Below the pieces are notes generated by a model. The model was not told the origin of the DNA, did not search any database, and saw nothing but the letters and a program-made list of their open reading frames with translations. The position numbers were made by a program, and so were the translations under genes. Of a stretch of DNA of 43,303 bases, positions 1 through 8,849 are shown one piece after another (the first letter of the stretch is position 1; each line of letters begins with the position of its first letter). The stretch covers positions 86,938 to 130,240 of the forward strand of contig NW_013657623.1 of the NCBI RefSeq assembly GCF_000142905.1, written 5' to 3'. The DNA is from Thecamonas trahens ATCC 50062. Lineage: Eukaryota; Apusozoa; Apusomonadida; Apusomonadidae.

Positions 1-2
1 AG

Positions 3-2401
3 CTCTCACCCCTCCCGCCATGCTTAGGCAAGTACGTCCTCGGTCCGTCGATATGCTCTGGCTCGGCAAGTGGTGATGGCGCTGTTGGTCTTGGTGGCTC
101 TGATCCTGCTGGTCCTGCTGGTGGTGGTGGCCGCACTGCTACTGGTGGTAATGGTACAACTCGGGCACCGATCTGTCTTGATTGTGCTCGGCTCAAGTGT
201 GACAAGTGTGGAGAGAGTGTAGAGGCTGCTGAAGAGCACATGGAAATCGGTCAACTGGTCTTCCATCTAGACTGCTTTACCTGTACTACTTGTCATGCTC
301 CCATTGCTGATGCTGATACCTTCTCAGGTCAGCCATCTGCTCCTCATTGCCTCTCATGTACATCGCTCGCGGCTCCCGTGGTGGTCACCCTCCCAAGAAC
401 CTGCTCCACTTGTCAACAGCTCATCACAGACCCATCTTTCTTCTCCATCCACAACGATGAATGGTTCTATCACTCGGACTGCATGGCCTGCGTCACGTGC
501 GGTGTTGATGTCTCGCAAGCTTACTTTGAGCGCGACTCGCTCCTCTACTGCCGTGAACACGCGCGTTCCGCCTTCAAGGTCCGCGGCGCCGACGAGTCGC
601 CCGCCTCCTCGGCCTCGTCCAACTCATCCGGACGTGTGAGTGGTCCGCGCGGCTCGCTCCACCGCGCCTCTGCCTCTGTTCCTGCTTCTGATCTCGCGCC
701 TGCGACCTCCTCGCCGCCTCCTGACGACGAGCGCCCGCCCGATGGTGCCGCCGTCATGGCGCCGGAGCTCGTCGTCGACCAGCGGACATCCCGGGTAGAG
801 TCGGCCGTCATAGAGCCCGGCAAGGTTGTCGCCGCTCTCCCGCTGGCCACCGAGATCGACCAGGCCGACGCGCTCGCCTTCCTCTCCCAGCTCATGGACG
901 AGGAAGATCTGTCGTACTACGCAAACTTGTCCAAAAAGGACATGAAGGCGAGAAAGAAGCGCCAAAAGGCCGAGGCCAAGCGCCGAAAGAAGCTCGCCAA
1001 GGAGACCGGCGCATCCCATCCCGACGCCGCCGACACGACCTCTTCGTCGCCGTCTGCCCATCCGTCCGACGCACCCGACCTCAAGTTTGATGATGGCGGT
1101 GCTGTTGTCGGCGGCTCGCCCGCTCGCCTCGTCGAGCGTCTCACCTACGAGCGCCACCCGACCCCGACCTACATGCAGACCTTCATGCTCACGTTTCGGT
1201 CGTTCGCCACCCCGCGCGAGCTGGTCCAGCTCCTGGCCCGCCGCTTCAACACGCCCACCCCCGCCACACTGAGTGACGAGGCCAAGCTCGAGCACTACCG
1301 CCAGACCCTCGTCCCCATCCGCCTTCGTGTCCTCAACGCCTTCAAGTTTTGGATCTCCACGCACTGGTACGACTTTGAGGCTGACGACGGCCTCTGCGAC
1401 GTCGTCATCGCCTTTGCCCGCAACACGCTTGCAGCCTGCATGCCCGGCCCCGCCGCCGCTGTCGTCTCAAAGATCGAGCGCATGCGCGCGAGCGGCCGCG
1501 AGTCGGCAGTCGCTCAGCTTGCCCGCAAGCAACCCAAGCCGGTTCTCCCCAAGGTTCTCAAGGCCAACCCGGACCTGGACATCGCCGCCGCACTCGCGGC
1601 AGGCCCCGATGCCGCGCTTGCTCTCCGCGACATTCCGCCGCTTGAGCTTGCGCGTCAGCTGACCCTCATCGAAGCCGAGCTGTTTGCGCCGTTGAGCCGC
1701 GCGAGTGCGTCTCCAAGCAGTGGTCCCGTGTCGACGCCGCCGGCAACTCGGCTGCCCCAAACATCTCCGCCATCGCAGCCCGGTTCAACACTGTCTCCCG
1801 TTGGGTCGCTTCGGCCATCGTCTCCGAGCCCGAGCTCAAGAAGCGCAAGGCGCTCATGGCCTACTTTCTCAAGGTCGCTGGCAAGTGCGCCAAGCTCAAC
1901 AACTTCAACTCGACCATGGCCATCCTCGCTGGCTTCCACTCCTCGGCTGTCTACCGCCTCAAGATGTCATGGGACGGCCTGCCCAAGTCCGCCGCAAAGG
2001 CTTACGCCAAGCTCGAGGCGCTCACCAACTCGGCCTCCAACTACAAGCAACTCCGCGCTGCCCTCCGCAAGTCCAACCCACCCGCCGTCCCCTACCTCGG
2101 CATGTTCCTCACCGACTTGACATTTGTTGAGGATGGCCTCCCGGCATACATCGACGCCGCAGACGCCGCTCCTTCGCCTCGCCTCATCAACTTTACCAAG
2201 CTCCGCAAGGTCGCCACAGTCATTCGCGGCATCCAGCTCTTCCAGCACGAGCCGTACTCATTTGTCGAAGTCCCCGCCCTCGCCCGCTTCCTCCGACACG
2301 ACCTCCACCCGCTCACAGACGACGACATGTATCGCCTCTCCCTCGACATCGAGCCGCGCGGGGCCTACAAGTCCAAGTCCAAGTCCAAGTCCAAGTCATA
2401 G
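3..2401 (+). CDS. LIM domain - Ras guanine nucleotide exchange factor, 5'-truncated
   Basis: The reading frame is open to the left edge, so the gene starts outside the window. The part seen holds two LIM zinc fingers (first about 198-360, beginning KCDKCGES; second about 400-560, CSTCQQL ... YCREH), a charged linker with a Lys/Arg-rich helix (about 930-1000), a RasGEF N-terminal domain (about 1115-1480, with FMLTFRSFATPRELVQLL) and a RasGEF/Cdc25 catalytic domain (about 1630-2300). Catalytic-domain hallmarks are LARQLTLIEAELF, NISAIAARFNTVSRWV, LNNFNSTMAIL and PYLGMFLTDLTFVEDG. RasGEFs load GTP onto Ras-family GTPases at membranes, and LIM domains bind protein partners, often on actin. The frame shifts by one base at about 1689-1697 inside the conserved GEF core; one extra C in the CC at 1689-1690 gives FAPVEPRECVSKQW. 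The protein ends in a Lys-Ser repeat before TAG at 2399. The family call is firm; the Ras partner is unknown. Confidence 0.85.
1689..1697 (+). other. Single-base frame break in LIM-RasGEF gene
   Basis: Upstream of this point the GEF domain is read in the frame of codons starting at multiples of three. From 1697 on it is read in the frame one base back. No GT..AG intron fits. A missing C in the CC at 1689-1690 explains it. Confidence 0.75.
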
Positions 2402-2499
2402 TCATGGTCATGGTCCCTAATCGTAGTCGTAGTTGTAGTTGTAGTCAGCCTGCTGATCTCGCCCTCGGATCAAACGCCACAGCTCTCTCCCTCCCTCTC

Positions 2500-3327
2500 A
2501 TGGCCTCCGCCCTCCACACCATTGTCCTCCCGATCGTCATTGCAGCCGCCCTCGCACTCCCCGTTGTCTACTATCTCGCCCACTACCGATCGAACCGGAC
2601 CATCAACTGTGTACTCTCTGCCCCTGCCGCCGCCCTCTATGCCTCGCTCGCTCGCTATCTCCCGCCGCTCGCCTCGGCACCGAATCCGCGCGCTGCCGCC
2701 GCCTCCGCCTCGCTCGCCGCCTCGCTCCCGCCAGCCATGCTGAATGACGTCTCATCAGCCGCAGTCTCCTACCTTCGCACTCGTGCTGCCCTTGTTGTCC
2801 TCGGCGGCTCGCTCGTCGTCCTCGCCGTTGTCAACGCCGTCATCGTCTCCGCCGCCGCCTCATCATCGACTTCGGCTCCGCTTGCTCCGGCGCCGCTGCC
2901 GTGGTGGATCGGGGCGCTCTCTGTCGGCGGCCCGCTTGTTGTGGGTGCCCTCCTCCTCACCCATGCCGCCGTCACCGTCTCACCTGCTTCCCTCGTTGCT
3001 GCTGCGTGCTACCTCCTCATGTCCTTTGCTCTCCTCGTCTACCTCTTCTCCTGCTACGCCTCGCCGTCTCCCTGCCTCCCGCCTGACGATCCGGACTTTG
3101 ACTCGTCGCCGGCCATCGCCTCGGTCACTGCTTTTCTCCTCCTCGCCACTGCCATTCCCTGCTCGCTGATTGGGCTCGGTGCTTGCGCATCGTGGCGATA
3201 CTCGGCGGCTGGTGCACCCACGCTTGCCCTTCTCCAACCCACCACTCCCTCGGCCTCGCTCTCTGCTTCGCCGCCGTACTCGTACTCGTACGACTACCTT
3301 TACTCGTACTCGTCCGATTCGAGCTAG
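2500..3327 (+). CDS. Multipass membrane protein of unknown function
   Basis: I do not recognise a family. The frame is open from ATG 2404, only two bases after the previous stop, but the first 32 residues are a Ser/Cys/Arg low-complexity run, so ATG 2500 (MASALHTIVLP) is the better start and gives 275 residues. Hydrophobic segments lie at about residues 6-27 (signal anchor-like), 90-120, 133-155, 160-185 and 205-235, separated by Ala/Ser-rich stretches. The tail is a Tyr-Ser repeat (YSYSYDYLYSYSSDSS). The stop codon is separated by one base from the stop of the convergent flavin monooxygenase gene. It is probably a real gene, given the ordered membrane segments and compact spacing, but no function can be given. 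Confidence 0.6.
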   Translation: MASALHTIVLPIVIAAALALPVVYYLAHYRSNRTINCVLSAPAAALYASLARYLPPLASAPNPRAAAASASLAASLPPAMLNDVSSAAVSYLRTRAALVVLGGSLVVLAVVNAVIVSAAASSSTSAPLAPAPLPWWIGALSVGGPLVVGALLLTHAAVTVSPASLVAAACYLLMSFALLVYLFSCYASPSPCLPPDDPDFDSSPAIASVTAFLLLATAIPCSLIGLGACASWRYSAAGAPTLALLQPTTPSASLSASPPYSYSYDYLYSYSSDSS

Positions 3328-3328
3328 G

Positions 3329-4786
3329 CTATGCCGTGACCCAAGAGCTGTACTCGACGTCGCGGTAGCCTTCGGGATCGGCTGCCCGCTGCGCGGCAAC
3401 GTCGTCGTAGATGGCCTTGCGGTGCGGCGACCACTCGTGTCCGGTCACGCCCGCCACTCGGGCGCAGTATGCGTCCCACTCTTCGAGCCGGTGGGTGTAC
3501 CGGGCGTGGACACCGCGGGCTGCACGTTTGCGGTCTTGTGCAGCGGCGGCCTCGGCCCTTGCCAGTGGGTCTGGCAGCGTTACCCGACCGGCCACAACAG
3601 CGGCGATCCAGCGGGCCTGGACCTCGAATAGCGGGAATGGGATGACCTTGAATGGAATACCCACAAAGGCGAGCTTCTCGCCGAGGTGGGTATGCCAAAG
3701 GTGCTCGTAGAGTGGCTCGACTCGGGCCTCATCGATGACTGTGACACTGCTGGCGCGGTCACTGCGGCGGAGGAAGGGAAACACGTAGCGGTAACCCGTG
3801 CACACCACGACGGCATCGATCTCGGCCACAAGGCCGTCGTCGAACGCCGCCGCCCGCCCATCATCGCTGAACCCGCGGAGAACCGGCGCCTCGATGACCC
3901 CGGGAAGACGCACCGAGTCGGCGAGCTGTGCACCAGCTCCTGGCTCGCTCGCTCGCCGGTGCGAGAGGATGACTGTCTTGGCCACCGTCGCCAGCTCGCG
4001 CGCTATGTCGATGCCCGACGGCCCGGCGCCAAGGACGAGGACCCGCGATCCAGCCCAGGCCTCGGGCGACCGGTACGTGTGCGAGTGGATGACCCGTCCG
4101 CGGAACCGCTCCCACGCCACCTCGGTCGGCCACTTGGGCTCTGAGAAGTGGCCCGTCGCCACCACCAGCGCATCGACCTCGGTCTCGATCTGGGACTCAG
4201 CCTCGCCGCTCTCGCGCTTCAACGTCGTTACCCGCCACACACCAGCCTCGACATCAAACACTGCGTCCTCCACTCGGGTGCATGTCTGCACGTGCTCGAG
4301 GAGGCCAAACCGATCGGCGTAGCTCTCCAGATACGCGCCCACCTCGGTGTGATGCATAAATGACGGTGCCTCATCCGGGAACGCCATCTCGTCAAAGGCC
4401 ATAACTTCCTTGGGCAGATTCGTCCGCAGTGATGCATACAGCGCCGATCCTGCCGGCCATCCCCTCTGTCCGGCAGCAACAACAGCTGCACCTGCAGCAC
4501 CCGATCCCGATGCCGATCCCAATCCCTGCACAGTGCCGGATTCCGATTCCTGCACAATGCTCGATCCCTGCCCAGCACCAGCGGCACCAGTCCCTGTACC
4601 CGTTATGAGCTCAGTGCCCTGCCTCGCCTCGATCGGCTCCGGATCAAAGACCCACGTCCCGCCGACCTGTGGCGCCTGTTCCCAGGCGACGACCTTGACG
4701 GCAGCGCCAGTCACTTCTGGTCCAGTTAGCGCACGGACGACCGCTAGCCCTGCAGCACCAGCTCCGATGACTCCTACACGCATCAT
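3329..4786 (-). CDS. Flavin-containing monooxygenase (FMO)
   Basis: A 485-residue class B flavoprotein monooxygenase that would use FAD, NADPH and O2 to oxygenate soft nucleophiles (N or S) in small molecules. The FAD-binding glycine motif GAGAAG is at residues 8-13, followed by an acidic residue and the VGGTW motif at about 42-46. The FMO signature has the form FRGRVIHSHTYR, near residue 229. The NADPH-binding motif VLGAGPSGIDIA follows near residue 250, and ATGHFSEPKWP precedes the signature. Near the C-terminus GIPFKVIPFPLFEVQARW is typical of the plant/fungal FMO branch. A low-complexity Gly/Ser/Ala insert at about residues 60-105 is unusual. The start at 4786 places the FAD motif right after the N-terminus, as in the family. 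It converges on the membrane-protein gene with a one-base gap between stop codons. The substrate is not predictable. Confidence 0.9.
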   Translation of the reverse strand: MMRVGVIGAGAAGLAVVRALTGPEVTGAAVKVVAWEQAPQVGGTWVFDPEPIEARQGTELITGTGTGAAGAGQGSSIVQESESGTVQGLGSASGSGAAGAAVVAAGQRGWPAGSALYASLRTNLPKEVMAFDEMAFPDEAPSFMHHTEVGAYLESYADRFGLLEHVQTCTRVEDAVFDVEAGVWRVTTLKRESGEAESQIETEVDALVVATGHFSEPKWPTEVAWERFRGRVIHSHTYRSPEAWAGSRVLVLGAGPSGIDIARELATVAKTVILSHRRASEPGAGAQLADSVRLPGVIEAPVLRGFSDDGRAAAFDDGLVAEIDAVVVCTGYRYVFPFLRRSDRASSVTVIDEARVEPLYEHLWHTHLGEKLAFVGIPFKVIPFPLFEVQARWIAAVVAGRVTLPDPLARAEAAAAQDRKRAARGVHARYTHRLEEWDAYCARVAGVTGHEWSPHRKAIYDDVAAQRAADPEGYRDVEYSSWVTA

Positions 4787-4876
4787 GACTTCTTCTGCTA
4801 TGCTTCCGCTTCTGCTTCCTCCTCAGGCTCCCTCCACGCGTCTGTGAGTGAGATGGTCGCCAGGACTCGCCGCTAG

Positions 4877-4990
4877 CTCGCCACCCGCCACGACGATGCG
4901 ACCATCAGCGACGTTGATGAGATCGCTGCGGCGGCCAACATTGAGTTCTTTCCCCTCATCACGCCAGCCAACTCGTGCTCGAACTCGTAG
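4877..4990 (+). pseudogene. Short coding-like fragment, unknown
   Basis: A 37-codon open stretch ending in TAG at 4988 reads LATRHDDATISDVDEIAAAA then NIEFFPLITP, which looks like protein rather than the low-complexity DNA around it. It has no start codon and is preceded in frame by TAG (4874). A GTGAGT donor-like site lies at 4843 and CGCTAG at 4871-4876 could be an acceptor, so it could be a last exon behind a 34-bp intron. It could equally be a gene remnant. No family recognised. Confidence 0.25.
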
Positions 4991-5054
4991 TGTTGGTCAG
5001 TCAGCCGGCGTTCTGTATGCCGATGTCGTGAGCATCATGCCATGATGATGTGAG

Positions 5055-5270
5055 TGGGTGATGGAGACGGTGTGGCAGTGTCGATCGGCTGCGATTGCTG
5101 GTGATGGAGACGGTTTGGTTGCCATGGGCTCGTGATGGTGATTGATGTGGTTGCCATGTGTTGGTGATGGAGACGGGTGTGGTTGCCATGTTGGTGATGG
5201 TCACTGATCTTGCTGCCATGTGTTGGTGATGGTCATCGGCCATCAGTTAGTGATGGCGATCGATGTGGTG
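5055..5270. repeat. Degenerate ~30-bp tandem repeat
   Basis: About seven units begin with GTGATGG and often contain GAGACGG and TGTGGTTGCCATG. Unit length varies from about 24 to 43 bp and divergence is high, so this is an old minisatellite. It encodes nothing recognisable. Confidence 0.6.
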
Positions 5271-5903
5271 GCAGTCTGGCTGTTACACCTGGTGATGCTG
5301 TTGGGTTACTCCCGGTGGTGCTCGGTCATTGAGCTCCATCACACAACAACCGCACTCAAGCCAATACTCGCCGCGCTCGTTTCGTTCAGAGTCGAAAAAG
5401 TGTCGGTCGAGGCCATGACCTTGGCGAAAGTGTTGGGGAGTTAAGAACGACGAACGGCTCTGCACCCTTCTCACAAATCGTACGTCGACTTGGGTAGTGT
5501 GGCCTATGCGAGGGGCACTAGTGTGAGCATGCGTTCTCCCCAGATACCCATACTCTGCACACTGCTAGTATATACCTAGGCATACCCCGTAGCTGCTTTC
5601 CCATTCTCGCCACTCGCCCCATGCGTACATACCAGCCTCTTGTTGTTGCCCTGCCGGCCGCCGGCTTGGTGATGAATTTGTGACCACTGCCGGACGACCA
5701 CACACCGTCACCGCACCCGCATATACGATAGCGGGCGATTAGGGACTACCCACACGGACAGAAGCAAAAACATACCATGGTTACACTCCATGCCAAGTTT
5801 CGGCTCTGTTGGTGAGAGTATGCGGTTGGCCGAGCAGGTAGAATGGGCCTGTGCCCTCCGGGTGGCGGATGCCAATCTTTGTTTGTGTTTGAGTGGAAGG
5901 GCT

Positions 5904-5949
5904 CGGGCATGGGTATGGGCATAGGCATGGGCATGGGCATGGGCATGGG
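5904..5949 (+). repeat. GGGCAT hexanucleotide tract
   Basis: Seven or more tandem copies of GGGCAT, with TAT and AGG variants, end 45 bases before the eL21 start codon. They lie in the probable 5' leader or promoter. Confidence 0.7.
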
Positions 5950-5994
5950 TGTTGAGGCAGACATGGGACTGACACAAGAGGACAGTAATCAAAG

Positions 5995-6477
5995 ATGCCG
6001 CACCACCGTGGTTACCGCATGGGCACCCGCCACATGTTCTCGCGTGGCTTCCGCAAGCACGGCAACATCGGCCTCAAGACGTACCTTCAGCAGTACAAGA
6101 TCGGCGACTTCGTCGACATCAAGGTCAACGCTGCCCAGCACAAGGGTATGGCGCACAAGTTCTACCATGGCCGCACTGGCCGCGTCTTCAACGTCGACAA
6201 GCGTGGCGTCGGTGTCATCGTCAACAAGCTCGTCCGCAACCGCATCCTCCGCAAGAAGATCTCGGTCCGCATTGAGCACATCAAGCCGTCCAAGTGCCGT
6301 GACGAGTTTGTCAACCGCGTCAAGGAGAACGCCCGCATCACCTCGGCGGCCAAGGCCCGTGGCGAGAAGGCCCACCCCAAGCGCCAGCCCGCCGGCCCGC
6401 GCGAGGGCTTCACCGTCAAGACCGACATTGCCGAGGTCGAGGACATCGCTCCGCTCGCCTACGAGAACCTGTTCTAA
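5995..6477 (+). CDS. RPL21: 60S ribosomal protein eL21
   Basis: A 160-residue cytosolic large-subunit protein, full length for the family. The sequence follows eL21 throughout: RMGTRHMFSRGFRKHGNIGL near the N-terminus, YKIGDFVDIKVNAAQHKGM, FYHGRTGRVFNVDKRGVGV, then IEHIKPSKCRDEFVNRVKEN and KRQPAGPREGFTVKT. It binds 23S-like rRNA on the outside of the large subunit near 5S rRNA. The gene is intronless within the window, and ATG 5995 (context AAAG ATG CC) gives the expected N-terminus. A purine-rich leader with a GGGCAT repeat lies just upstream. It converges on the HAUS8-like gene with a gap of about 93 bases. Confidence 0.97.
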   Translation: MPHHRGYRMGTRHMFSRGFRKHGNIGLKTYLQQYKIGDFVDIKVNAAQHKGMAHKFYHGRTGRVFNVDKRGVGVIVNKLVRNRILRKKISVRIEHIKPSKCRDEFVNRVKENARITSAAKARGEKAHPKRQPAGPREGFTVKTDIAEVEDIAPLAYENLF

Positions 6478-6570
6478 GCCATAAACGTAGGAAACAAAAA
6501 CCACCTTGATCTTCAAATCCCTCTTCCCTCTTCCCTCTGTCCTCGGTCCGTTCCTGGTCACCATCGTCGT

Positions 6571-7875
6571 TTACACCGTCGCCATCATGTCCGCCACGTG
6601 GACTGCTAGCGACGCCTCGCGCGAGTGCAGTGTCTGCGCCTGCCGCAGGACCCGTAGCGACTGCGCGAGGGCGGCAAGCTCGCTGGTTGTTGCACCCGCG
6701 AGTTTCTCAAGCGAGGTCGCGACGCTGCGGGCGATAGGCGCAGCGGGAGCGAGGCCGCGGACGACAACATCGAGTTCGTGCCGGGCGTCTCCGAGCGCGC
6801 GGCTGAGCGACGCCTCGTCGACTGCCACCTGTTCGAGCGGCATGTGCGCGGTGGTGTGTGCGATGGCGGTGCCGATCTCACTATATGCAGCCTCAAGGGC
6901 GGGGAGCTTTCGGCTGACCGCGAGGGCTGGGCCGCGGGCAGCGGCGACGACGTTCTGGACCCGGTCGAGGGCGGCGAGCTGGCTGAGGGCGGCGCGGCGG
7001 GCGGCGGCGAGCTCGCGTGCCCGGTCGAGGGCTGCCTGCAGCGCGACAACAGTCTCGAACGCCTCGACTTGCTGCACGCGCCGCGCGGCCTCCAGCTTGG
7101 CAAGGACAAAGTGCCAATGGAGCTCGGTCGAGGCGAGGAGGTCGAGCTCGCGCTTGGCGGTGGCACCGACTCGCGATGCGCGGTTGCGAGCAGCCTCGTT
7201 GCGGATCGATGACTGTGGTGTGGGACGAGCGCGGGCAGCGTCCTGGCGTGCAGCCGACTTGGGCGCAGCCCGCCGCTTGCCGGTCGATGCAAAGTTGAGG
7301 ACCCGCTTGGTGGCGGCCATCGACGGCGTGGCCGGCGCGGCCGGCGCAGGCGCAGCGGGAGCCGCCGCAGCCGACCGTTTTGTCGAGTTGCGGAACCGCG
7401 ACGCCACGGGCTTGGCTTTGCGGCTGGTGCTCCGTGCAGCGCGGAAGGCTGCAAGCGCCGCCGCCCGGTCTGCCGGCGTCTCGGCCGCAGCAGGGCGGCG
7501 CATGACCCGCAAGCCTGATGGAGTATGTCTTGTCGGCGAGGAGGCCACAGGCAGTGCCGCCGGCGCTGGCCTACTTACCGGCTTGGTTGCCTGCTTACGA
7601 CGGCTCTTCTTGACCGACGACCGTGGCTGGCCGGCGCGCGGGCTGGCCTTTCGCGCCGCTTGCTTGCGCGAGGCTGAGCGGAATCTCGAGGCGACGGCCT
7701 TGCGCTTGCGGCGCTTCTTGCCGGTCGACGGTGGCGGGGCAGCGGCAGCGGCGGCAAACGAGACCTCCATCGATGCGTCGTACGATCGATCGAGGTCTGG
7801 AATGGACGAGATCGACGAGTCACACGAGTCGGCCGCTCGAGCTGGTGTGTTGAACGATAGAAACGATGAGGCCAT
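6571..7875 (-). CDS. Basic coiled-coil protein, HAUS8/QWRF (augmin subunit 8)-like
   Basis: With ATG 7875 (MASSFLSFNTPARAAD) the protein has 434 residues. The first 230 or so are disordered and very basic (KKRRKRKAVASRFRS and several Ala/Lys/Arg blocks), as in microtubule-binding tails. The rest is helical. A segment near residue 250, ELHWHFVLAKLEAARRVQ, lines up by eye with the QWRF segment of plant AUG8 proteins. The C-terminal REASLAVHV resembles the family's conserved end, with the same spacing and heptads between. Augmin recruits gamma-tubulin to spindle microtubules, and subunit 8 supplies microtubule binding. This rests on pattern recognition only. The frame stays open upstream to 8481, and the stretch just before 7875 (APVVDLDALPPTPRRVV) looks coding, so an upstream exon is possible; the rest of the extension is low complexity. 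Confidence 0.6.
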   Translation of the reverse strand: MASSFLSFNTPARAADSCDSSISSIPDLDRSYDASMEVSFAAAAAAPPPSTGKKRRKRKAVASRFRSASRKQAARKASPRAGQPRSSVKKSRRKQATKPVSRPAPAALPVASSPTRHTPSGLRVMRRPAAAETPADRAAALAAFRAARSTSRKAKPVASRFRNSTKRSAAAAPAAPAPAAPATPSMAATKRVLNFASTGKRRAAPKSAARQDAARARPTPQSSIRNEAARNRASRVGATAKRELDLLASTELHWHFVLAKLEAARRVQQVEAFETVVALQAALDRARELAAARRAALSQLAALDRVQNVVAAARGPALAVSRKLPALEAAYSEIGTAIAHTTAHMPLEQVAVDEASLSRALGDARHELDVVVRGLAPAAPIARSVATSLEKLAGATTSELAALAQSLRVLRQAQTLHSREASLAVHVADMMATV

Positions 7876-8101
7876 CGGGGTCTTGTTCACCACCCGTCGC
7901 GGTGTCGGCGGCAGCGCATCCAAGTCGACCACCGGCGCGGCACCATAGCGGGCCACAGCCGGATTAGATGGCAGGCGTGGCTGGAACGAAGCAAAGGCAG
8001 AGCTATGAAATCCGAGGTGAGCACGATACGTATGTGTGTATGCGTGGAGAGCGACCGAGCGAGAGCGAGATGGACGCCAGTGTCGGGAGATCGTGCGCGT
8101 T

Positions 8102-8170
8102 GATGGTTGTCGGTGTCGGTGTCGGTGTTGGTGTCGGTGTCCATGTCGGTGTCGGTGTCCATGTCGGTGT
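8102..8170 (+). repeat. TGTCGG hexanucleotide tract
   Basis: Tandem GTGTCGGTGTCGG with TGTCCA variants lies in the upstream region of the HAUS8-like gene. On the minus strand it would read as an Arg/His repeat, which argues against coding. Confidence 0.7.
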
Positions 8171-8499
8171 CCGCCCAGCCCCATTGCCATCCCAGCCAAC
8201 ACATCATCCACCACATCATCATCATCATCATCACAATGAGTCCCCCCCCCCCCTCCCCCCCTTCCGCGCTTTCTCATACGGCATCCCACGTACAGATCGG
8301 TTGCCGGCGAAGCAGTGGCAAACGTCCCACCCACAGCTTTTCCTCCTCCACACACATCTGCTTCCGGAGATGACCGTAGCGGCTTGACCACCCCTGCCTG
8401 CGCTCCCTGGACCAGAGGCCGACTTGTCGTCAAGCAGACCACCGACCCGCGCCGCCCGTACCTGTCCAACCCCATGACCATATGAATAGTGAGTGAGTA

Positions 8500-8537
8500 G
8501 GGGGGGGGGGGAAAGGGGGGGGAGGGGGGGGGGAGGG
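8500..8537 (+). repeat. Poly-G tract, possible G-quadruplex
   Basis: Runs of about 12, 9 and 10 G are separated by AAA or A. It lies between the HAUS8-like gene and the C/T-rich region. A run-length error is likely here. Confidence 0.6.
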
Positions 8538-8849
8538 CAGGGCACGTACAGTGAGCTCATCCAGTGCAGTGTGTTGCTGCCTGCACGGCTCGGCCTCTCC
8601 TTGGCTCGTCGGCTCGTCGGCTCGTCGTCCGGTGGTGGTCAGTCAGCTAGCTAGTTGGGCTGGTTGAGCGGTTGGCGGGCGGGCTGGCTGAGCGGTTGGT
8701 TGGTGGTGGCGGAGCTGATGCTGATGCTGCTACTGCTACTGCTACACTGCGATCAGTCCTCTCCGGTCACGGGCAAATGACTTTCAAGCCGTAGATCCTC
8801 CTTGCCTTGCCGATCACCTAACACTTGACCGTGCTGATCACCTCGCTGT

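Larger units (their letters stand above)
4787..5994. other. Spacer between FMO and eL21, with a short coding-like fragment and repeats
   Basis: About 1.2 kb without a supportable complete gene. It would hold the promoters of the divergent FMO and eL21 genes. It contains a short coding-like fragment at 4877-4990, an imperfect 30-bp repeat tract at about 5055-5270 and a GGGCAT hexamer tract at 5904-5949. No tRNA or snRNA was recognised. Confidence 0.5.

Noticed and set aside
5989-6564. 191-codon minus-strand frame opposite eL21
   Set aside because: It is the mirror of codon-biased eL21 sequence; eL21 on the plus strand is certain.
6506-7948. 480-codon plus-strand frame opposite the HAUS8-like gene
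   Set aside because: Arg/Ala-rich, no domains and no membrane segments. GC-rich DNA keeps antisense frames open, and the minus strand has the structured protein.
7876-8481. N-terminal extension of the HAUS8-like protein to ATG 8481
   Set aside because: It contains poly-Gly, poly-Asp and Arg/His repeats from simple DNA. Only the last 25 or so codons look coding, so an upstream exon stays possible.
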